Shown here: positions 34,394-43,112 of the stretch, piece after piece | Numbering within the stretch: position 1 is the first letter of the stretch | How the letters are laid out: the number at the start of each line of letters is the position of its first letter | Assembly (NCBI RefSeq): GCF_025685545.1 | Contig: NZ_JAGSYC010000014.1 | Span: 1-57,108, forward strand | Length of the DNA: 57,108 bases | Origin: Granulicella paludicola | Lineage (GTDB): Bacteria > Acidobacteriota > Terriglobia > Terriglobales > Acidobacteriaceae | Direction: 5' to 3' | The notes under the pieces: generated by a model | The model's input: the letters and a program-made list of their open reading frames with translations, nothing else | What the model was told of the DNA's origin: nothing | The model's database searches: none | Made by a program: the position numbers and the translations under genes

Positions 34394-34669
34394 ATGAAGA
34401 AGATCGCCTTAGCATCTGCCGCAATTGGATTTGTGGTTTGGCTGGTGATTCGTAATGAGCAGAATCCGTCACGTGCGCTGAGCTGGTCGAAGCGGCAGAA
34501 ACTAGCCGGCACGTTGGACCTTCTCAAAGGCACCGTGAAGCGAACTAAGGGTCGCATTGTGGGAGATCGCTCCCTCATCGCCAGTGGCATCTTTGACCAA
34601 GCCAAGGGCATCCTGAAGCGGGGTGTCGGCAAGACTGTTGAGTCAGCAAAGGATGCAATCCATGTCTGA
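34394..34669 (+). CDS. CsbD-like stress protein with N-terminal hydrophobic segment
   Basis: This 91-aa protein starts at ATG 34394 behind AGGAGG. A short hydrophobic N-terminus (LASAAIGFVVWLVI) could anchor it in the membrane. The following CsbD-like helical part (KLAGTLDLLKGTVKRTKGRI, then IFDQAKGILKRGVGKTVESA) carries the repeated G-x2-K/R-x2-GK pattern of the family. CsbD proteins are general-stress proteins of unknown mechanism. The next gene starts 8 nt before its stop, so translation is coupled. It diverges from the sigma-factor operon. Confidence 0.7.
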   Translation: MKKIALASAAIGFVVWLVIRNEQNPSRALSWSKRQKLAGTLDLLKGTVKRTKGRIVGDRSLIASGIFDQAKGILKRGVGKTVESAKDAIHV

Positions 34670-35597
34670 ATCTTTCAACACTTTACCAGCTACGCCCTAC
34701 GGGGCTACGTCTCACGGAGAACCTCCCATGCGTGAAATCATCGAAATACAGGACGAACTTCCACTAAGGCAAAGGTTGGCAGGATTTCGCTCGCTATCCT
34801 GGAGCGGAATCATCGCCGGCGTGCTCGCCGCCATTTCAGTGCAGTTGTTGCTCAATCTGCTCGGTATCGGAATCGGCGCCGGGTCGATTGATGCGGTACA
34901 CGGCGATCAGCCAGGCCAGGGAATGGCAGTCGGCGTGCTCGTCTGGTTTGTTCTTTCCTGGATCGTATCACTGGCTATCGGAGCATGGACAGCCTGCCAA
35001 TTCTCTTCCTATGGTGATCGTCGAACCGGCGCTCTTCAGGGCTTTATGGTATGGGCTGTCGCGTCGATCGTGATTGTCTACCTGCTTAGCACCGCGGCCG
35101 GAAATCTGATCGGCGGAACAGCTTCTGTAATCGGCCGAACGGCTTCCCTTCTGGGTGCTGGGGCCAAGTCAACCGCACCAAGCGTGGCAGGGATGGTCTC
35201 TCGTGCGACGGGCATTACGTCGAGCGATATCTCAGCCCAAGCGGGCGACGTGGCATCGGATCCGAAGTTCCAGCAGGTGATTGGCGATGCGGTTCAGAAC
35301 GGCAGCCTGAGTGTCGATGACCGTGAGGCTCTTGCGAGCTTGCTCGTTGAAAGAGGTCACATGTCCTTGGCTCAGGCAAACACGGATATCGATAAGTGGC
35401 AGGTCCAGATCGTAGATGGCGCCCAGTCTGCCAAGTCGACTGTTCTCAAAGTAGAGGACAAAGCTGCCTCGGGCGTTTCCGCTACAGGCTTCGGAAGCTT
35501 CTTCTCTTTGCTGCTTGGCCTCGTTGCAGCAGTTGTGGGCGGCATCTTTGGAGCTTCTCCGAAGTTTCGGCCTGCCTCCGAGCGGGTCTTGTCCTAA
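34662..35597 (+). CDS. Glycine-rich multi-pass membrane protein
   Basis: I do not recognise this 311-aa protein. A soluble N-terminus with REIIEIQDELPLRQRLAGFR precedes three or four membrane segments (SWSGIIAGVLAAISVQLLLN, VGVLVWFVLSWIVSLAIGA, VWAVASIVIVYLLSTAAGN). A soluble stretch follows, then a last helix SLLLGLVAAVVGGIFGASPK near the end. ATG 34662 overlaps the CsbD-like gene by 8 nt and has AAAGGA 8 nt upstream. A defective partial copy lies at 31885-32293. Its context (ECF sigma, channel, CsbD, SYLF) suggests an envelope-stress role. Confidence 0.8.
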   Translation: MSESFNTLPATPYGATSHGEPPMREIIEIQDELPLRQRLAGFRSLSWSGIIAGVLAAISVQLLLNLLGIGIGAGSIDAVHGDQPGQGMAVGVLVWFVLSWIVSLAIGAWTACQFSSYGDRRTGALQGFMVWAVASIVIVYLLSTAAGNLIGGTASVIGRTASLLGAGAKSTAPSVAGMVSRATGITSSDISAQAGDVASDPKFQQVIGDAVQNGSLSVDDREALASLLVERGHMSLAQANTDIDKWQVQIVDGAQSAKSTVLKVEDKAASGVSATGFGSFFSLLLGLVAAVVGGIFGASPKFRPASERVLS

Positions 35598-35672
35598 ACC
35601 AACCGCTTTGTGATCGTTTTCTCTGTGAACCTCAGCGAAACGATTGTGTACGAACCAACCAGGAGAACCGCC

Positions 35673-36362
35673 ATGAAAACAAGTATTGTGTTGCTTGCTG
35701 CTCTATCCATAAGTGCTTTGCAAGCGACAGCTCAAACCGACACCGACACTGCAAAACTTGAAACGAGACTTGAGGCTGCCAACGACGTGCTTCACGACCT
35801 GATGGCAACGCCTGACAAGGGCATTCCCTTGCGCATTGCCGCCAAGGCAGAGTGTGTTGCCGTCATTCCAGGTTTCAAGAAGGGAGCCTTCCTCGTCGGA
35901 GCGCAGTACGGTCAGGGCATAGCTACCTGCCGGACGCCCAAAGGCTGGAGCGCGCCAGTGTTCATTCAGATGACCGGTGCGAGCTTTGGATTGCAGGCTG
36001 GAGGCCAGTCCACGGACCTCGTTCTTGTAGGTGTCAATCGCCGCAGCCTTAACGACCTTCTTCACGACAAGGTAAAGCTCGGCGGGGATATCGCAGTCGC
36101 GGCCGGGCCAGTAGGCCGCGATTCTCAGGCCGCAACCACGGAGCTTGCGAACTCGGAGTTTTATACATATTCCCGCAGTCGCGGCGTCTTTGCGGGTGTT
36201 GATCTCACTGGCGACGTCGTCAACCAGAACATCAACGATACAAAAACGTTCTATGGCAAGGACATTCCGTTTGGCACCATCTTGAAAGGCAGCACCCCCA
36301 CTCCGAAATCGGCCAGCCCCTTGATCCGTAGCGTCGCGCAGCTCTTCCGGCGTAAGGCTTGA
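35673..36362 (+). CDS. SYLF (Ysc84-like) domain protein, exported
   Basis: This 229-aa protein has a signal peptide (SIVLLAALSISALQATAQ) followed by one SYLF/DUF500 domain. A leading amphipathic helix (LETRLEAANDVLHDLMA) precedes CVAVIPGFKKGAFLVGAQYG and the strand-rich core (GASFGLQAGGQSTDLVLVGV, then AVAAGPVGRDSQAATTE and YTYSRSRGVFAGVDLTG). SYLF domains bind phosphoinositides in eukaryotes and are uncharacterised exported lipid-interaction proteins in bacteria. ATG 35673 follows AGGAGA. It is third in the stress gene row, 75 nt after the membrane-protein gene. Confidence 0.88.
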   Translation: MKTSIVLLAALSISALQATAQTDTDTAKLETRLEAANDVLHDLMATPDKGIPLRIAAKAECVAVIPGFKKGAFLVGAQYGQGIATCRTPKGWSAPVFIQMTGASFGLQAGGQSTDLVLVGVNRRSLNDLLHDKVKLGGDIAVAAGPVGRDSQAATTELANSEFYTYSRSRGVFAGVDLTGDVVNQNINDTKTFYGKDIPFGTILKGSTPTPKSASPLIRSVAQLFRRKA

Positions 36363-36469
36363 TCGGGTACCAGAGCACGGATCAACCTGCGGTTGGCTCG
36401 AGACTGTTCTATCGCTCGGAGTCCACACCCGCGTTCAATAGGCGTTTTGCAAACAAAGGAGGACATACC

Positions 36470-36670
36470 ATGAATGAAGACACCATAAAGGGCAACGTTG
36501 ATAAAGTAACCGGCAAGATCAAAGAGGCCGTCGGCCATCTCACCAACAACAAAGATCTTGAGGCGAAGGGCAAGCTGGACCAAGTCAGGGGTTCGGCAGA
36601 AGAAGCCGTTGGCCGCGCAAAGGATGCAAGCAAGGACATTGGCAAAACTATAGACAAGCAAGCTCGCTAA
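36470..36670 (+). CDS. CsbD family stress protein
   Basis: This 66-aa hydrophilic helical protein is a typical CsbD: MNEDTIKGNVDKVTGKIKE, GHLTNNKDLEAKGKLDQVRG, EEAVGRAKDASKDIGKT. ATG 36470 is preceded by AGGAGG, which excludes the longer upstream frame. It is the last gene of the row and is followed immediately by a strong terminator. It is the second CsbD-type gene here and lacks the hydrophobic N-terminus of the first. Confidence 0.9.
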   Translation: MNEDTIKGNVDKVTGKIKEAVGHLTNNKDLEAKGKLDQVRGSAEEAVGRAKDASKDIGKTIDKQAR

Positions 36671-36726
36671 CGATTTCCCCCTCTTATCGACAAGTACTTG
36701 TTCGACAAGAGGGGGAATCGCTTTTT
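36671..36726 (+). terminator. Strong Rho-independent terminator
   Basis: A near-perfect 20-bp stem (arms 36671-36690 and 36701-36720, with CCCCCTCTT pairing AAGAGGGGG) is followed by TTTTT. It begins directly after the CsbD stop and closes the stress gene row. Bases 36727-37075 beyond it contain no gene I can support. Confidence 0.9.
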
Positions 36727-37075
36727 GGTGGGCGGTCTGCCTCAGTTCTTCCTCATGAGAGTCTCACGTTCATCTTTGGTGATAGATGGACACTGGTGCC
36801 GAACCCGTTCTCAAGTGGCATATACGAAGCTGAGAGATTCTGATTTCTTCTCTTGAAGGCCTCGGCTGCATTCTCAAACAATCCCGCTAGACTGTTTTTC
36901 GCGGCAGAGTGCGAGACCTGTGCAGATCTCGAAATCAATGTGTTCGATTTAATAGAGTCTTGGCCCGATAGCATCGCTTCCTCGAGCGTGATAGCGGCTA
37001 ACTTGGCAAGACCAATGAGACGTCTTGGAGATGCACTTGTCGTGCTTCAGCTAGGACAACGCATCGGCACAGATT

Positions 37076-39409
37076 TCATTGCTCCGGAGACCTGGAGTTG
37101 GATGACGAAATGACCGAAATCTCGGCAGCCCTTACTTCTCCGCGACCTTGGATGTCACTCTGAGCTACAAACCGAAAGTATCGAGCGTCTGTCGGAGCAA
37201 ACCGCACCTTCTGCAGCTCAGGATTGTTCGAGATGTTTGCGAAACGTCCGGATGCAACTGCTGAGTTCCACGTCTTGCCGTCAAGACTTGTATCGAAGCG
37301 GTACCTTTCGACAATTCCGGAACGGCTGCGGTCTAGACGAGGAAGATAGGTGAAGCCGGAGATCCGGTGCACCGATTGCATGTCGACCTCGATCTGCGGA
37401 GTTCCACCTGCCTCGCTCGCGGACTCCCAGAAGGATTCCGAATCTCCATCGATCGCTTGGCTGCCAGAATGATGTGGTGACTCGCTCGAAACGTTGACGA
37501 TCTTCCAGCCGATCGGGGACAACCCGGGCATATCATTTAGCGCCAGCATTCCCAGCCGTCCGTCTGCATCAATGCACGCTGCCAAAACTTTGCCACCGTT
37601 CGGTAGAGGTAGGGGGGAATAGTAGACGGACGATTGCGCCGTGGGCACGGTCCCATCCAAGGTGTAGACAATAGGAAGTCCGTTCGGACTGCTGATGCTG
37701 ACATCCCCGCGAGCATCCCTATCTCGAATCGTCGGAGCTGGAACGAGTGCAGCCTGCTTGAAGAGCCCGACTTCTGCCAGAGTGGGCTCCGCTCGGGAAC
37801 CCGTAATGCGAATACGCACTTCATCTGTCGTCTCCGGAGAATCCAATCGCAGGAGCCGCTTGTGACCGATCGTTGTCTGCTCCTCCACCTGCTTCCACTG
37901 TGTCCCGTGCTTCACGTCAACCGCAAAGGAATCAATTCGCTGGCTGCGATGATCGACGGCCTCCTGCAGGGAGATCACATCAAAGGTGACCCGATGCGGA
38001 AGCTTCATCATGAGCGTGGCTGTGCTGTGACCAGATGCAGCCTCCCACCAGCTGTCCAGATTGCCATCAAGAGCATTCGAAGGCGAGTGCATCTTCTGGC
38101 TTGAATCAGCCGTTAGTCGGGCGCCATTCGCGAGGTTCTTCGCAAAGGTTTCAGTCACTATCTGATTCATGAGTCGAACGTTGGCGACCTGCAACTCTGG
38201 GATAAGGCCACGATTGTCCGGCGACAAGTTGAGGAGCCAATTGCTGTTGCGACCGACGGATTGATAGTAGATATCGATAAGCTCCGAAGCCGTTCGTGCA
38301 CTCTTGTCCTCTGCCCAGAACCAGCCGTGCAGAATCGGCACATTCGTCTCTGCCGGATACCACCACAAATACGAACCCGGGACTAGTTTCGAACGGCTGC
38401 CCAGATCCTGCCCCGTCATGTCGGGCCACCGAAACTGATCGGGCGGCGTGGGAAGAGGAATCACACTCCACTCCGTCGTCCGCCCGACACCGCCCTCGTT
38501 GCCGACCCAACGACCATCGGGGCCTTTACCGAAGATGATCGCATGAGGCTGCAAATGGCGGATCATGTCGTACCAGGCATTGTAGTCGTACGTCTCATGG
38601 ACACTCGGGTCGGGGTTTGCGCCATCGAACCATACCTCATCGATGCGGCCGTATTCCGTCAATAGTTCGTAGAGCTCGTTGAGGAAGTAGCGGTTGTAGT
38701 CATCGACCTGATACGTGAAATGACCGAAACCATAAGACGGCGCCCGCCCCTTGGATGGATCAGATTTGAAGGTGGTCGGCTCCGTCGGAATCACCGACGC
38801 CAGTTTTTGGCTTCCGTTGCCGTAATAACCCTTAAGGTTCGTGGGATTCGTCGTCAGCTGATAGAGGTCAGCCGGCGAAAGATACACGCCAAGCTTAATG
38901 TTGTACTTCTTTGCCGCAGCAGCCACGTCGCGAACGAGATTTCCTTTTCCAGCCTCCCAGGAACTGAACGCAATCGAATGATCGGAGTAACGGGTCGGCC
39001 ACAGATTCAAGCCGTCATGGTGCTTGCATACTAGAATCACCATCTTGCCTCCGCCGTCTCTCACGGTGCGCATCCACTGATCCGCATCGAACTGCGTTGG
39101 ATTGAAGACAGAAGGACTCTCATGACCATTGCCCCACTCCACACCGCGAAAGGTGTTCGGGCCGAAGTGGATAAAAAACGTACGCTCAAGGCGCATCCAG
39201 TCTGTCTGGTTCTGGCGAGGCAGCACCCGTGATGCCTTCTCCGTGACCACCTCACTCGAATCGCTAGGCAGGATCTGCTGCAAGTTGGAATAGCTGACGC
39301 CCGAGACCGGTCTATCCCCTCCGTCTTTTTCCTGTCCTCCCGCCGGAGACGAAATGAAAGTGAAGGCAGTCAGCACGGCGACGGTCGCGATTACGTGGGC
39401 GAATTCCAT
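37076..39409 (-). CDS. Alpha-L-fucosidase, GH29, with F5/8-type C domains
   Basis: This 777-aa secreted enzyme has a signal peptide (FAHVIATVAVLTAFTFISSP). The GH29 barrel (about residues 65-420) has FFIHFGPNTFRGVEWGNG, ILVCKHHDGLNLWPTRYSDH and the nucleophile region EVWFDGANPD, where D is the expected catalytic nucleophile. Two F5/8-type-C/CBM32-like segments follow: KMHSPSNALDGNLDSWWEA, with a chitobiase-type insert SPNGLPIVYTLDGTVPT, and HHSGSQAIDGDSESFWESA. GH29 enzymes remove terminal fucose with retention. No receptor or regulator adjoins it, so it is monocistronic; it may serve the same plant-glycan diet as the PL4 lyase. The promoter lies in 39410-39617. Confidence 0.9.
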   Translation of the reverse strand: MEFAHVIATVAVLTAFTFISSPAGGQEKDGGDRPVSGVSYSNLQQILPSDSSEVVTEKASRVLPRQNQTDWMRLERTFFIHFGPNTFRGVEWGNGHESPSVFNPTQFDADQWMRTVRDGGGKMVILVCKHHDGLNLWPTRYSDHSIAFSSWEAGKGNLVRDVAAAAKKYNIKLGVYLSPADLYQLTTNPTNLKGYYGNGSQKLASVIPTEPTTFKSDPSKGRAPSYGFGHFTYQVDDYNRYFLNELYELLTEYGRIDEVWFDGANPDPSVHETYDYNAWYDMIRHLQPHAIIFGKGPDGRWVGNEGGVGRTTEWSVIPLPTPPDQFRWPDMTGQDLGSRSKLVPGSYLWWYPAETNVPILHGWFWAEDKSARTASELIDIYYQSVGRNSNWLLNLSPDNRGLIPELQVANVRLMNQIVTETFAKNLANGARLTADSSQKMHSPSNALDGNLDSWWEAASGHSTATLMMKLPHRVTFDVISLQEAVDHRSQRIDSFAVDVKHGTQWKQVEEQTTIGHKRLLRLDSPETTDEVRIRITGSRAEPTLAEVGLFKQAALVPAPTIRDRDARGDVSISSPNGLPIVYTLDGTVPTAQSSVYYSPLPLPNGGKVLAACIDADGRLGMLALNDMPGLSPIGWKIVNVSSESPHHSGSQAIDGDSESFWESASEAGGTPQIEVDMQSVHRISGFTYLPRLDRSRSGIVERYRFDTSLDGKTWNSAVASGRFANISNNPELQKVRFAPTDARYFRFVAQSDIQGRGEVRAAEISVISSSNSRSPEQ

Positions 39410-39617
39410 AGGTTCAGCATCTCCAAATTGGTGTTGCTAGGGGTTGAGACTAGTAGCGTCAACGCCGGGTCGGGTCCGTGCCCGAACTGCTGGCAAGCTC
39501 ACGACCCTGAACCCAGCCCGCGAACCTGCAAGGCATCTGGAACTCCGATTTGCGTCCCACAGGGCTCTACCGGCGTTGAAAAGAGGAGATGATGCGTTTT
39601 TCAAAGCCATCCCCACA

Positions 39618-39655
39618 TTCTTCCCCAAGCGTGGAAGAATTCGGATTTTGATCCG
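39618..39655 (-). terminator. Paired stem-loops downstream of the RES toxin gene
   Basis: Two stems follow the toxin stop on the minus strand: CGGAT-caaa-ATCCG (39642-39655), then ATTCTTCC/GGAAGAAT (39618-39640). No long U-run is present. They could end the toxin-antitoxin transcript. Confidence 0.35.
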
Positions 39656-39694
39656 CTATCACTTCTCCGCACCCTTGGACAAGACTAAATCCGC

Positions 39695-40141
39695 TCAGAA
39701 TAAGCGAGAGTCGAAAGCGTGCTCGTACATGGCAGCGATCTTGAGAGCTTTGGCTTCGGGATGCCGCGGATTCACCAACACGTTCCACGTCTCCGGCACG
39801 AGAACGCTTGGAACCTGCAAGAACAACGAGCGCCCTTCCGTGAGCCAGCGATCCCCAACAATTTGAGTGATACTCAACTCCTCCGCCCAGTCAAAGGGCA
39901 AGGATGTCAGTGCGATTTTTTCTACGGAGAATGAGTTCGGTCCTCCGATCCTCAGCACCCGGAAACGTTCAGGACGATCTTCTGAATCGATCTCCATATG
40001 GACGAGCGTCTCAAGCAAGGCGGTAGCAGGATTCAGTGTGCAGTAGACGACGGGATGACCTTTCGTGTGCCACCGCCCCGATACATATAAGCCGCCAATT
40101 CCGTCCAAGGTCTCGTAATTGCTGACTCGCCATAGGATCAT
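39695..40141 (-). CDS. RES family NAD+-degrading toxin
   Basis: This 148-aa protein has the RES domain layout: an N-terminal WRVSNYETLDGIGGLYVSGRW (R and the downstream GRW belong to the R-E-S active pocket), PVVYCTLNPATALLETLVHM with the glutamate, and a C-terminal PSVLVPETWNVLVNPRHPEA with the serine near PSVL. RES toxins deplete NAD+. The start is 10 nt after the antitoxin stop, which gives the antitoxin-first order typical of Xre-RES loci. All core residues appear to be present, so the toxin is probably active. Confidence 0.88.
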   Translation of the reverse strand: MILWRVSNYETLDGIGGLYVSGRWHTKGHPVVYCTLNPATALLETLVHMEIDSEDRPERFRVLRIGGPNSFSVEKIALTSLPFDWAEELSITQIVGDRWLTEGRSLFLQVPSVLVPETWNVLVNPRHPEAKALKIAAMYEHAFDSRLF

Positions 40142-40151
40142 GGGATGATGC

Positions 40152-40631
40152 TCACGCGGCGAAGCCGTAGTCGAGTTGCAAAAGCATCTCCTCTACCAGA
40201 CGCGCGCCCGCCTCTGTACGCAACATCTCCAACGGACTGTGTCCTTCGAAATGTGTTTTGATCTTGCGCAGCCACCGAGAGGCCTTCGCATCATCACCAA
40301 ATACCTCTTCAGCTAAAGAGGTAATCCGAGCAATCCGGACGGCTCGATCAGACTCATCGTGGGTCAGAGATTCACGGCGGGCTTTCCGGTGAACCAATGT
40401 GCGGCGTGGGACGATCAAGCTGTAGATTTCTTCATTGCTCATTCCGTGTTGAGAGAGGGATTCAACCGAGGCTAGAGGAAGCCGATCATGCACCAACCTA
40501 GCGAGGTCCTTGTCAGACCGCAGTGGCGTGACTCCGAGTTTGATCTCAAGCCGGCGATAGAACATGGCTGGTTCACGCTTGTCGCGGGGTTCGGCAGTCT
40601 GAGGCAAAGACCCTCCAGTACAGCTTGCCAT
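40152..40631 (-). CDS. Xre/MbcA/ParS-type antitoxin
   Basis: This ~159-aa antitoxin has an N-terminal variable part, an Xre-like HTH (SVESLSQHGMSNEEIYSLIV, RRTLVHRKARRESLTHDESD) and a C-terminal toxin-binding domain (ITSLAEEVFGDDAKASRWL, GHSPLEMLRTEAGARLVEEM, LQLDYGFAA). The DUF2384 ending is canonical. The start is uncertain: ATG 40631 is directly preceded by TATAAT (possibly leaderless), and ATG 40565 is an alternative. It neutralises the RES toxin downstream and should autorepress the operon. Confidence 0.82.
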   Translation of the reverse strand: MASCTGGSLPQTAEPRDKREPAMFYRRLEIKLGVTPLRSDKDLARLVHDRLPLASVESLSQHGMSNEEIYSLIVPRRTLVHRKARRESLTHDESDRAVRIARITSLAEEVFGDDAKASRWLRKIKTHFEGHSPLEMLRTEAGARLVEEMLLQLDYGFAA

Positions 40632-40715
40632 AATTATATGGGCATTCTGCTCAAACGGTAATCGAGGCCTAGATCGTATTTCCCGATAATCCAACTTTTC
40701 GGAAGTAAATTGCGC

Positions 40716-40895
40716 CTAGGTAGCTCTACGCGTCTCGACATCCAAGCTAGATAGGTAGCAAGAATGTGCGTTCTCAGCTTGGGCGAGATCGGCCTCGTTT
40801 CGAATGGGCTCAACAGAGGCAACCGTCAAAAAGCAAGCATTACAGATAGAAACCCACGACCTGTCGGGCATCTGTCTGTGAAAGAACGCGCGCAT
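40716..40895 (-). CDS. Small cysteine-containing hypothetical protein
   Basis: This ~59-aa frame contains DRSWVSICNACFLTVASVEP and NEADLAQAENAHSC. The arrangement C-x2-C...H-x-C resembles a compact zinc-knuckle protein, a type I recall as common in Acidobacteriota, but this is unverified. The ATG at 40895 is one of several candidate starts; the open frame reaches 41009. It lies between the toxin-antitoxin pair and a gene-poor stretch. Confidence 0.4.
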   Translation of the reverse strand: MRAFFHRQMPDRSWVSICNACFLTVASVEPIRNEADLAQAENAHSCYLSSLDVETRRAT

Positions 40896-41090
40896 TCTCT
40901 GATCGTAGTGTAAGAGCATATATAGAGCTGACCACTTTGTGGAGCTTCCATTGAATCGCGTCGACAAACTTTGCCAACACTTCCTCTGACGAAATCGCAT
41001 GGATGCCACGGTCCGCCTTCCACCGGGCTCAGCGACGCCCTCAAGAGCGACTCAGTCCGTTCACGTCGCTCGTGGCTAGACTGGACCGCC

Positions 41091-41174
41091 CTAGCTGTTC
41101 TCCTCGATCACACTTTGAAGTTGCTGGATGATCCCTTCGAGCTCTGCGACACGACTGCATACTCTGTCCCACAT
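41091..41174 (-). CDS. 27-aa coiled-coil micropeptide (tentative)
   Basis: From ATG 41174 the frame gives a short peptide of heptad-like pattern (VAELEGIIQQLQSVIEEN) with AGAGG just upstream. It could be a leader peptide, the remnant of a larger gene or chance. The remaining bases to 41587 hold only a 9-bp stem CCTCCGCCG/CGGCGGAGG (41536-41575) downstream of the OmpA-like gene. Confidence 0.25.
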   Translation of the reverse strand: MWDRVCSRVAELEGIIQQLQSVIEENS

Positions 41175-41587
41175 AGTCCTCTGATTAGAGGGGATCACCG
41201 TGATGCATTTTCGAGCAATACGATCAGAGCATCAGCCTTTGCAGCTGCTTACAAATAACGGCCATCAGCTGCCTTTCTGAGAACTGATAGAAGTCGGAGG
41301 GCCAGTGTGTAGATCCTGAGTTTACAGCAACGATAGCTGATCCCGACCATTCCCAGCGAACCGCAAGCTGTTAGGGAGAGTAGGCAGTACCGCATCGGGA
41401 AATGTGCCGAAGATGCGACGGAGCGAAGACAATGTTGTTGAAGCCGACCTTCCTCAATGACAGCTGTGCAGACTGACTAAGTGGCTTAGGCTCCGGGGGT
41501 TGATCTCTTCGACGCTTTGTCCGCGTACGATAGCACCTCCGCCGTTCGAGGCTATGTCGATTCGATCGGCGGAGGCTCAGGGAGACG

Positions 41588-43015
41588 TTAGTTATTCTGT
41601 CGTCTCTCCTTTTCGTTGACCCTGACAAGCCCATAGGTGTCATAGACGACACCGGCTGGGATCATAATGACCTCGACGCGCTTTGAATCATCCTGCCCGG
41701 TGTAGAGCGAGATGCGTGAGGGGTCGATGCCCTTATCCTCCACGAGATACGCCTTGGCGTGGATAGCGCGCAGAGACGCAACGGCTACCCCGTCTCTCTC
41801 CGATTTAGCCGCATAACCGATCAGGTCCACCGTGGCGCCGGAGTCATGCTGCAGCGCTAAAGTTACGTGATCAAGAAATGCCTTTGCTTCATTGTCGATG
41901 CGCGTGGGTCTGCGAAGATCGCGCCCGAAGAGAATGGCTCCGAGATCGTTGAAGGGTATAACCGGCACAACCACTGCCGTCAGTAAGACAGGGACAGTCT
42001 GCGTCGCACCATGGCCCAGATCATCCACCACATGTACCGTGACCAGGGCTGTTCCTGCTCCGAGACCTGCGGTCGTCAGTAGAGCGGTTGAGCCATTGGC
42101 TGCAATCGTGCCTTCATTCGCTGCATAGGTGAAGGTCAACGGACGTCCCAGAGAGCTGACTCCATTTGCCGCAATGGTCGACGACTCTCCGGCATTGATC
42201 TGCGCTGGAACAGCCGTCGCCGCCAGTGTGACGACATCGACCGGCGCCGCGATGACCGGGGCTGGTGCCGCTATCGGAGCGACCATCGCTGGAGCAAGCG
42301 CGGCAGGTGCGGCGAATGCTGCTTTCCCGCCAAAGGAGAACACCACGCCAGCCTGAATTCGCAGGCCACGCAGATTGCTGGCAGGAACAGTGGGCGAAGG
42401 TCCAAAGCGATGGTTGGAATACACAAAGTCCGCCTGCACCGGTCGCACGGAGATATGGTGAGCAACAGGGATGTCCAGGCCGCCTCCTGCGATCAGGCCG
42501 AACGCGGTGTCTTGATGAAACTCAGATGGTGACAGGCGGTCCACCCCAAACAAAACCTCCGCGAAGGGAGTGATATGGCGAGTGCGCAACAGGAACTGCG
42601 GTCCGGCGGCGATGTTGTAGGCATCGCCATTGCCGGCCCGTTGTGCAGGTGTTCCACTCTTTCCGTCCCAGTGTCCGCTGGCATCGATGGTGCCACCCAC
42701 CCAGCGCGTGATGGGTATCGTGATGCTGGCCCCGGCGCCCTTGGTCATCGCGCAGAGGCAACTACTCACCGGCAGAATGCCACTGGGTAACAGCCCGCTC
42801 GTAACGGTGTTCGGATAAAGGTAGGAGTAACCGCCGAAGATCTCGACACGGGGTGTCTCCGCGGCGTATCCGGCGCTCATGCTCTGAGCTGAGCTAATGA
42901 CGCTTCCTGCAAGCAAAGCAACGGCAAGAGACGCCGCATATCTGAACTGCCTCCCAGCAACGTACTGTCTTGATTGAATGGCGAGAGTGCTGCGAGTCGT
43001 AATAATGGCTGACAT
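41588..43015 (-). CDS. OmpA-like outer-membrane protein
   Basis: This 475-aa protein has a signal peptide (AASLAVALLAGSVISSAQ) and an N-terminal beta-barrel (about residues 55-230; VEIFGGYSYLYPNTVTSG, ITRWVGGTIDASGHWDGKSG, VFSFGGKAAFA). An Ala/Pro-rich linker and an Ig-like segment follow (TAVPAQINAGESSTIAANG). The C-terminal OmpA/MotB-like region (about 365-475; AKAFLDHVTLALQHDSGATV, DLIGYAAKSERDGVAVASLR) would bind peptidoglycan. The layout is typical of acidobacterial OmpA family proteins. GGAGG precedes the ATG. It follows the DUF3494 lipoprotein gene by 97 nt on the same strand, so the two may be co-expressed surface proteins. Confidence 0.82.
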   Translation of the reverse strand: MSAIITTRSTLAIQSRQYVAGRQFRYAASLAVALLAGSVISSAQSMSAGYAAETPRVEIFGGYSYLYPNTVTSGLLPSGILPVSSCLCAMTKGAGASITIPITRWVGGTIDASGHWDGKSGTPAQRAGNGDAYNIAAGPQFLLRTRHITPFAEVLFGVDRLSPSEFHQDTAFGLIAGGGLDIPVAHHISVRPVQADFVYSNHRFGPSPTVPASNLRGLRIQAGVVFSFGGKAAFAAPAALAPAMVAPIAAPAPVIAAPVDVVTLAATAVPAQINAGESSTIAANGVSSLGRPLTFTYAANEGTIAANGSTALLTTAGLGAGTALVTVHVVDDLGHGATQTVPVLLTAVVVPVIPFNDLGAILFGRDLRRPTRIDNEAKAFLDHVTLALQHDSGATVDLIGYAAKSERDGVAVASLRAIHAKAYLVEDKGIDPSRISLYTGQDDSKRVEVIMIPAGVVYDTYGLVRVNEKERRQNN

Positions 43016-43112
43016 ACAAAATCCTCCGTGCGGTTCCGTGCGCGATGCTGTGTGGGCAGGCTGGTAGCCGGGAAAGCCGAGAATCTATCTGCGATAGGCC
43101 TCGGCACCGGTG

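Noticed and set aside
36853..37113. 86-aa plus-strand frame starting with TTG
   Set aside because: It overlaps the end of the fucosidase gene, has no ribosome site and no family signal. It remains a weak possibility.
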